In this document: positions 56,500 to 64,000 of the stretch, one piece after another | Layout of the letters: each line of letters begins with the position of its first letter | Numbering within the stretch: position 1 is the first letter of the stretch | Origin: Icerya purchasi | Lineage: Eukaryota; Arthropoda; Insecta; Hemiptera; Monophlebidae | Direction: 5' to 3' | Length of the DNA stretch: 64,000 nucleotides | NCBI GenBank assembly: GCA_039619475.1 | Contig: CM077115.1 | Span: forward strand, 506,747,352 to 506,811,351 | Notes under the pieces: model-generated | Told to the model about the DNA's origin: nothing | Databases searched by the model: none | What the model saw: the letters and a program-made list of their open reading frames with translations, nothing else | Made by a program: the position numbers and the translations under genes

Positions 56500-57334
56500 G
56501 TAACCTTTTGCCCAATATAGTGGCAGAAAAAAAAAGCGCGGGAATCTATGCAACAGTAATAGTAATGAATCCGACCAACATAATGACATCTGGGCGGAAA
56601 AGGCCCCGAAGTTTACAATTTCAAATAGACCATTGTTCTTTGATTACATACATTATTTTAGTAGGAAATTGTTCGTTTTCACTCACTCCCTCCGTACTTC
56701 TCTTTCGTACACATGCTCACATACACGCATACAACCGGACAAGCCCCCCGGGGTCAGAAACACCAACCCTCCGTATCATCTACGTGTACGTAATATCCTT
56801 TAATCTTTTGATCCCTGATTTTCGTTAGTTGATCCAAATTATCCTAGAGGGCTTCTGCTTCTAGTGTTGTTCGTACACGAAGCACCAGTTATAGAACGGT
56901 AATAACTTTCGTAACCTTTCACATTAAACCATTCAACACCTGCCGGGTTCTCGTTTTATTTTTGGTGTCCGCTTATCTATCTCTCGGAGACATGAACGAT
57001 ACCCTGAACCAAATGATTATCGTTCTATTTTTACACCGATTACTGCCCGCAAATGAAGACTACTGCGTCATGGAAGTGAGAAGAACTGTCTCGGTTTTTT
57101 TATTTTCTCTTTCTTTTTAGAACAACACGACTATGTGCAAATCATATTATGTCTTTTTTAGGCTATTTACGACCCCGTCAGCAGGTGCTTAACAAACGGA
57201 ACTATTTTTTTCGAGGGTCATTTTTTAGAAGTAAAAAGAATCCGATGTTCAATTTCCGTTTCAAAAATATTTTAGGACAATAAAAGTTTGCAGATTTTTT
57301 TTTAAGATGAACTTGTTTTCATTTTTATCTTTTT
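56500..57334. other. No supported gene
   Basis: A 106-codon plus-strand frame at 56,508-56,828 begins at a non-ATG codon and lacks a domain. Purine/pyrimidine content is mixed. Nothing is recognised. Confidence 0.3.
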
Positions 57335-57497
57335 CTCTTCTATACTTTGTATAAAATAATTAAAATTTACAACGTAATTCTAAATCGGTCCATATGAATA
57401 TAATAACATAATCACAGAAATTCTATAAAATATAACAAACGTTACATAAAATTGGGACATTTTTTCGAATGGGGAGTAATCTAGGAATTACGTTGTA

Positions 57498-57569
<72 letters not shown>

Positions 57570-57600
57570 GTGTGTGTGTGTGTCTATAAATATATGTATA
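57335..57600 (-). repeat. (TA)n-associated dispersed repeat, copy 6, with compound microsatellite
   Basis: In minus orientation: TA run, AATTACAACGTAATTCCTAG, CGAAAAAATGTCCCAATTTT, ATGTAACGTTTGTTATATTT, TGTGATTATGTTATTATATT, GAATTACGTTGTAAATTTTA and AGTATAGAAGAGAAAAAG. On the plus strand its right edge is a long TA tract (57,501-57,571) passing into (TG)n at 57,570-57,584. Confidence 0.7.
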
Positions 57601-60154
57601 TGCGTGTATGTATGTATGGATATGTAAGTATGGGTAATAACTTGATCCCTCGAACTTCGTCATAGGAACAGCTCATGGAACCCCAGAAGGGGGGGAGTTA
57701 GTTTTAATCGACAGTGTGATTTTTAAACTCACATAATATATTCTCAATACAAATGTTACGAAAAAATGTTACATGATTTTCCATGCGGCGTAAAATTGAT
57801 GAATTAATGACCGTGTCGTATATGAAAATCTTATAACATTTAATCTGCAGCGGTTTTGTGTCGTACTTATGAGACATTTATTTCACTTTGCCTAGGATAA
57901 CATAATTAAATAAGTCCTCTTCTACAAAAATTATAAAAGACCAGAGCATCTGGTAACTGAGGTGTCCATTATTTCTCCATATGTTAAAAAAATTGTTGTC
58001 ATTATTTCATTTGTGTTCCAACTGGTCGAAAAAATTTGATCAGAGTATGGAGTACTGCTAAATTAAAAAAAAATATAATTTTTAATTATTTCTGGCTGTT
58101 TGATTATTATTTATTCACATAACTGTTATCATTTGATGTGAGTACTTTGAACAGACATCGTTAGGAATATCGCAAATATTCCACGTGATACAGTAAAAGA
58201 AAAAATGTGATAATACATATATCCGGAGAAACGTAAGCTAGAAAAAATAGAAGTTATGCTCCGTAAACAATTAGCGAGAATTAGTGGCCAAAAGCACGTG
58301 AGTGAATGGAAGTTGCTGAACGGAGCGAGCAATGGATATAAGCATAAGTTAAAAATATGTACTTTTTGTAATATTTTTATTTTTGGACTTTCATTTTTGA
58401 ACTTAATGCAATAGAGTTTAATACAGCGTAACTGGAATCCAACAACTTTCGAGCGAAATGTCATTGAGTATCCATGGAACTCCAATGCTGCTTTATATCT
58501 TTTATCTATATTACACGCTTACATTTTCCACGTTTGTTTGATTTTTAGCGCGGCGTCAAAGACTTCAAGCAATTCGTGAGATTAAATAAAGAAAGCATGA
58601 AAAATCAACATTTAAAATAATGGAACAATTTAACCGATCGCTTTATCATAAATAATTTGAGATATTCCGTAACAGGCTGATAAAAATTATTTTTAAAATG
58701 CGTATAAAAGTACAAAAATTAAGAGTATGTTAAATAGAATAATTTTTCTAATAATGTTCTTAATATTACTTAATATTACTTAATGTAATTAACCGGAAGT
58801 TGTAATTGAAAATGACTTTTGAATTATGTACCTTTATTGCAATCGAACGCCAAAAAAAAAAAAAGAAAAAAAAAGGAATAATTTGCTCATTCGATAAATT
58901 CATTTATTCTTTTGTATTAACGATCAAACTAATCAACGCTGTTTTATCTGTATGTTATTTGCGATTACTATGAACTGCTCCTCTCGCAACGGGTATATTT
59001 CTGGCTATTTTGGTTTCCTTGAACCCGAAGGATACACACGTTCATCTTAAATTTTATAGTCTAAAAGTTTCCCTTCAAAATTACCTTATAACTTCTTTGT
59101 TTCTGTTCATCTGTTCTCTCGCAGCAAATATCATTACATCCTAGCGTCTATTCTGAATGAGATAAAATCTGAATGTGGTTCTGTCGTGCTCAGTGAAGAA
59201 CAGTTTAAAACGAAATACAATTAATAACCCCTGATGTAGGATACAAGAAAGTTTTATCTGAATTAAGCAGCAAATAATAAACAGCCAAAAAAGGAAATAT
59301 TCCGAAAAATCAATAAAAAGAAATTGAAGCTGAAATGAAGCTAAAGCGTGAGCTTCTATCACCGAAATTTTGGGGTAAAGGTTATCGAAATGAGATAAAT
59401 ATTGAGAAATGCATTTGAAATAACCTGTTTTTAAAAGATGCAGTTTTGTATTTGTGAGACGAAATTGTGCCTGAAAGTGTACCTTTGCTGATTGCTAATT
59501 TTGAATGATTGTGCAATGAACAAAAAATGTGTAAATAACAAAACTGGAAGAGAATCGAAAATTTAAATGACTTACCGAATAACGGAAATACATTCATTTT
59601 ATATATTTAAACAGGCTTTGATGCAAAAATAGTTTTCTATAAAAATGCTACTAATTTCCTCCGTACATATTATAACATCGTCGTCGAAGAAGGAATTTTG
59701 CGAAATTCTTTTACTCTGGTCTTCATTTGCGTCAAATTCATTTTCGCAATGGGCCATTTACTTTGAATATAAAAAATATAAACTACCGTAATCTATTTAA
59801 AATAATGGCTTTCGATATTACTCGGTGTAAAATATTTCTGACTATTTACTCGAGAAATACGTTAGTCGAGAATTCACTCGATGTAAAAACTAATTGAAAT
59901 AACTATGCAACAATCAATATATTAAACACGTAAAAATAAGAACATATTGATTAGTTCGTAATGAAACTGACATTGGAATCCGAAATATGCAATTATGTTC
60001 GAAATTAGTCGTATTTTTAATTTACTTTTTTTTACAGACACGTAGATTAAAGAAAAAGCAATATTTCAAAAAAACAAAAATCGGAATGTTAAAATATTAT
60101 AAATTATTTTTAAAAAAACGAAATCTATTTTCGTTACGTAATTAATTTACAGCG

Positions 60155-60185
<31 letters not shown>

Positions 60186-60384
60186 GGAATATTGTAATAG
60201 ATGGAAAAAAGTGCATTCGAAAATTCCGTTTAAAACCCTAAATAATTACAGGCGAGCTCGCTTTTCTAAGGTACTTTGAGCGGATATGTAAAATATCCAT
60301 TTCAATAAGAGGACAAAAATTAAATAATTTTTTTACCAGCAGTTAACTTTGTAATGTTTAATCATAGATCAAGCTCGAATAGAG
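57601..60384. other. AT-rich stretch, no supported gene
   Basis: This contains scattered short frames, a 118-codon minus-strand frame at 58,485-58,129 without recognised motif, and long A/T runs (58,850-58,875; 60,160-60,185). I see no element. Confidence 0.35.
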
Positions 60385-60842
60385 ATCCTCAAGTACGTTT
60401 CTCCGAAGCGTAAAAACAACCACGGAGCCCTGGTGGCCCACAGACGAAGTTTCCTGCGGAGATTTTTCTTTCTTAAATCGTCTCCGAATGGGTCGTACAA
60501 TCCTCTCGCACAGCTACATCTTCACGGGCCAGGTACACCCCCAAATGTCTGCCCCTTTTTTGATCAACCAAGCGCCCCATCCACCTTTCACGTACTCATC
60601 CAATGTTCCTCCTTTACAGTACCACGATAGATTCACTTTACCAACTCCTCTATTTCTAAGATACATCAAATGCTCCGTCCGTGGTCGCAGCTGTATTAGC
60701 TTTCACGTAGGGCAGCGGTCTGTTCTATCACGTTTGATCCTCCTAAGTAGGCCCCATGTGTTGTAATACCTCAGCAGTTAAACATAGTACATGGAAATCC
60801 TCATGCACACCTTTAATCAAAAAAAAATAAATAAAATAAAAC
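60385..60842 (+). mobile_element. LINE C-terminal (zinc-type) fragment, with A-rich tail
   Basis: In the plus strand at about 60,425-60,480 TEPWWPTDEVSCGDFSFLNRL precedes RLRMGRTILSHSYIFTGQ, the conserved R.RIGHT.LTHSYL...P motif of Jockey-like LINE C-termini. After a one-base frameshift PPNVCPFFDQPSAPSTFHVL and IQCSSFTVPR match CPxC....T..H+L++CP.+...R. One of the zinc-ligand Cys is Phe. The fragment ends in AATCAAAAAAAAATAAATAA at about 60,815-60,842, a typical A-rich 3' tail, so this is a 5'-truncated insertion of about 450 bp. Confidence 0.75.
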
Positions 60843-61895
60843 TTTCGGAATGTACTCATACGGACGTAATATGTTCTAGCTTGTTTGTACACAAAGTGAG
60901 CGCCCGACGAACAAGTTCTTAAATGTTCAGAATTAATAAATTGTATCCGAGGAAGGAATCTGAGATATCTAGAACACATTTTGAGAGGACATAAATGCGA
61001 GATATTGCAGCGTGTATCCTAGTTGCCAGTCAGCTGAATTGTTCCGGTCAGTCGTTTCAAGAGTGACCGTAGCTAAATCGCCATCCTTCGCGACGGAAAT
61101 GACAGATGAAGAGGAAGAAGAATACTTCAATTGCTCGATATTAATATTTATAACATTATTTAAACACACAATATTAGAGTGGTTTAGGCTTTAGTGGGGA
61201 AAAAAAGTATATTTTCGGCATAGGTTACGATAGTGAACTGTTGCTGGCCATAGCATTACATACGTAGTGGTTGGTCATTGCGTAAGTATTAGGTATGAAT
61301 AATTTCAGTATGCCCGAAACATGTAGATAAGTGTCCGTAACTTGCTTGTTAAAATTTATTCAAAAAATAAAAAAAAAAAGAATAAATTTCCCTTATTAAA
61401 AAATAAAAATAAATATAAATTTACACTTTAATGAATTAAAACACTTACTTTAGAAACATTTTCCGACATATAGCCCGTATCTCTGTGCTGTTAACATATA
61501 GCCCGAAAACATTTCTTTAAATTGAGGTATTTTTAATTTATTAAAATATATATATATATATACTTATTTTTGCGCGTTAATACACACGGGGAATTTATTT
61601 ATTATTTATGCCTAAAATGTATCATTTTATTTTCGGTCACTTTTAGACCAGCAAGATCTTTCTCTGTCGTTAAACTACTCGGATAGTTAACAGTTTATTA
61701 ACCATATAAAAAACTAATTTTATTGATAAAAAAAAAAAAAAAAAAATATACGCAAGAGCCACATGTTTTAATTTCGTTCTGCGGAGGGAAACAATTACCA
61801 ACGAATAGCTTTTTCTTTTGTTTTTTTGGCTTGTCCTTTTAAGAACAGTACTTCAACTAACAAATGCATAGGATCGGAACAAAATTAATAATACA
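60843..61895. other. No supported gene
   Basis: AT-rich. A (TA)n run lies near 61,546-61,561 and an A run at 61,730-61,746. Short frames on both strands share the 61,000-61,190 interval and are unrecognised. Confidence 0.35.
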
Positions 61896-61899
61896 GATT

Positions 61900-62545
61900 A
61901 AAAGTTAATTTGACGCGAGGGACAGAATAACTAAAACCGGAAAGGAAAGGAAAGAAGATAAACACATCGTCATATGGAGTAGGGGAAGGTCGCAAAAGCT
62001 AAGCGCAAAGAACATTCAAAGAAAACATGATAAACATCACGCTGATTAAGAAAAAATGGTTCGAATAACGTAGAGATGAGATAAATGGTTAATAGGCGAA
62101 TGGGGAAAACCATGAAACGAAGGCGACATATAAACAGGGAACGACAGGAAGAAGAAAAGAACTTGCAATATCAAGAGGGGTACGAGAAAGTCAAGAGAGA
62201 CTGAATAGAACGATGAAAGGAACCGGAGAAGAAGGAGGTATAAGTAATTGAAGTGAAAATGTTTTAACATAATAACAGTGTACGTAAACTCCAAGTGATT
62301 CGTAAAAAAAAGTAGTAAAAAAATAGCTTGTTGATATACATATATATATATATTTTTTTTTGGCCTCTCTTTAAATACTATTTGGCCACAAAAAAATAGC
62401 TCCACAAAAATAGAGCCCATAGTACCAACGGACAAAAGAATCAGACCACCAATAATTAAGGAAGAAGAAACACGAGGTGTTTAAAAAGCAGTTAGAGCCA
62501 TCAAGCACCAAAGCCATATAGAACAAATAGCGTGCAGTAAAAAAT
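61900..62545 (+). mobile_element. Probable decayed LINE linker/RT start
   Basis: The plus strand is Lys/Arg/Glu-coding with stops. Near 62,410-62,510 it reads IVPTDKRIRPPIIKEEETRG, a stop, then KAVRAIKHQSH, similar to the segment just before LINE RT domains (RP.I..EEV..AI..+K..K..G.D). A (TA)n run interrupts at 62,338-62,352. The 129-codon minus-strand frame is its shadow. No catalytic motif remains, so the call is tentative. Confidence 0.35.
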
Positions 62546-63300
62546 TATCCGAAAGTTCAATGACTTTCTCCATCACTATAAAGTAGAGTTTATAATAGCA
62601 TGGTGCCGTTAAAATTTAGTACTCTAATACAACTTCATCAATAAACTCTAAATTTCGAGCATTCCATCTTTCGGCCTGACGATGAAGCTGCTTGTGATTC
62701 CAACCGCATCATCCCTCTCTATACCGTTCCTTATTCTAATTTTTCATTAGTCTAGTCCTTATCCTTTCCCCCCCCCCCCCTGTTCATTACCCAAATTTAA
62801 CGCGTAACTCCAACTCTTTCCCCGTACCCAAACAACTTGAAAAGAGCCAGTAGTAATAACAGAAATACATTACCGTATTAATAATTTGAAAATTACACTT
62901 TTAAACACGAAATATATTCGCAATTAAAATTATAATAAGCTTATAAAAGCTATAGAAATCGCCGACTAGTTTCGAATATCACAGATAATTAATCATCGTG
63001 AATAATTTTCAATAATAATAAATATTAAATGGTTTCTTAATATTTATTATTTAATACATCACTGGTGCTTTTCAGGTTATTCGGGTATATGAAATGGAAC
63101 AAAGGTTATACGATATTAATATAAACCTAACTCTTTCACCGTTTCTGGGCGGCGGTTCAGCCCCACTGAAAAAACACTTTTGATTTTTTGTAAATTTTCA
63201 ACCATCTGTAAAAAGGAGGAAACGGTAGCCCTCGTAAGATAACAACAATAATAATAACGAATGATAATAAGGCAACCAACGATTCCAACAATTCAGTGCA
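62546..63300. other. No supported gene
   Basis: A C run of about 11 lies near 62,770. The rest is AT-rich without motif. Confidence 0.35.
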
Positions 63301-64000
63301 TTGATTTGAATTGCGTCAGCGAGAAAGGCAGAAGGAGGAATAGTTAGGCGAGAGGCTGTCACAAGGCGTGCGTAAGATAACTGACACGCATATTTATGTC
63401 ACATTCCGATAATAAAGCTAAAGGTTACACGTAGAATTGTCGTGTGCATTCAATAGCGCTGCCCGCATAAATGCCTAAACGCGTAAACGCTTAAATAGTG
63501 CGCGACATCGCTTACAAAAGCCAATAGGAAATAAACACACACATCTGTGCATCCGATGAGTAGTGGGAGATGTTGAGAATTAAGTGATGTAGCCGATGAT
63601 GCGGCTGTAGTAGCAATTTAAAAATAAAATAAACCGATGAAGCGTGAAAGCCTTCGAGCCCGTTTAAAAGTTCAGCCGAGCGCAATTAATTCGTCGAACA
63701 AAAAAAAAAAAAACGAGCAGCAACCGGTGCTGAAGAAGCGCCTCCGAGAGAGCATGGCAACTGGTTTGAAAAGGAACGGCAGAATTTCGAAGAAACAGCG
63801 AGGCCCGGTCGCAAGATTAACAGTATCCGAACGAAGAGCATCGCACGCCTTCCACCATCTTCACATCTTCGCATCTTCACATCTTCACATCTTCACATAT
63901 TCACACATGCACCCGCTACTTTAAACCGCCGCTAACCAGCACCCATTCTGCTCTGAGCTGCATTCGGTTTTCTCTGGTTGCGCGCAAAAATCCGCTGCAC
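63301..64000. other. GC-richer window end, possible approach to a gene
   Basis: Base composition shifts upward, with CpG-containing words (CGTGTGCATTC, CGCGTAAACGC, AAGCGCCTCCGAG). A plus-strand frame with ATG at 63,637 encodes about 95 basic residues (KVQPSAINSSN, KKRLRESMATGLKRNGRIS) but ends in the CACATCTT repeat and shows no domain. I treat it as a possible 5' untranslated or upstream region. The window ends before this can be resolved. Confidence 0.25.
63855..63905 (+). repeat. (CACATCTT)n minisatellite
   Basis: About six units of 8-9 bp (CATCTTCA with variants) form a short tandem array. Confidence 0.85.

Noticed and set aside
62046..62435. 129-codon minus-strand frame
   Set aside because: Shadow of the Lys/Glu-rich LINE-like plus strand, crossing a TA microsatellite.
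1..64000. CRISPR arrays, bacterial operons, tRNA or rRNA genes
   Set aside because: None is visible. The only tRNA-like text is the degenerate SINE heads, which lack a full cloverleaf.

Overview
This window looks like animal, most likely insect, nuclear DNA. It is strongly AT-rich, CpG dinucleotides remain common (as in many Hymenoptera), there are many (TA)n microsatellites, no dense protein-coding stretch, and many decayed transposable elements of kinds common in insect genomes: non-LTR retrotransposons (LINEs), mariner, Helitron, pogo/Tigger, tRNA-derived SINEs and fold-back elements. I see no operons, rRNA or tRNA genes, or CRISPR arrays. The hymenopteran guess is an inference from composition only. 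All family names come from reading motifs by eye; no search was run.

Layout. 0-5 kb: LINE remnants (RT fragment 0.86-1.28 kb; an endonuclease-plus-RT copy 1.98-4.64 kb). 6.3-6.95 kb: two possible 3' exons of a host gene on the minus strand, the best candidate for a true cellular gene. 8.9-18 kb: tandem and minisatellite repeats, a LINE C-terminus, a (TA)n-associated dispersed repeat, SINE copies, a 259-bp fold-back element, and a minus-strand LINE split by a SINE. 21.7-23.0 kb: a GC/CpG-rich block, possibly promoter or 5' exon. 25.3-26.2 kb: a mariner with both TIRs and an internal deletion. 28.7-30.3 kb: a plus-strand LINE with RT, RNase H and a terminal zinc-type region. 31.1 kb: a minus-strand RNase H fragment. 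34.3-37.5 kb: a LINE split by a SINE. 38.8-50.6 kb: fold-back elements, two dispersed repeat families, a complete-ended non-autonomous Helitron (43,745-44,843), and a long-TIR DNA transposon remnant. 52-53.7 kb: pogo/Tigger N- and C-terminal remnants. 56.35 kb: a TATA-type promoter candidate. 60.4-62.5 kb: LINE remnants. The last 0.7 kb becomes GC-richer again.

Recurring themes are nesting (SINE into LINE, twice; Helitron inside a microsatellite flank), internally deleted DNA elements that keep their ends (mariner, Helitron, long-TIR element), and one dispersed repeat family present about six times, nearly always bounded by (TA)n. None of the transposon reading frames appears intact, so this is best read as gene-poor intronic or intergenic sequence dominated by dead elements. 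I found no convincing novel functional system. The most informative loci are the Helitron deletion derivative, the (TA)n-associated family, the fold-back family, and the splice-flanked minus-strand exon.
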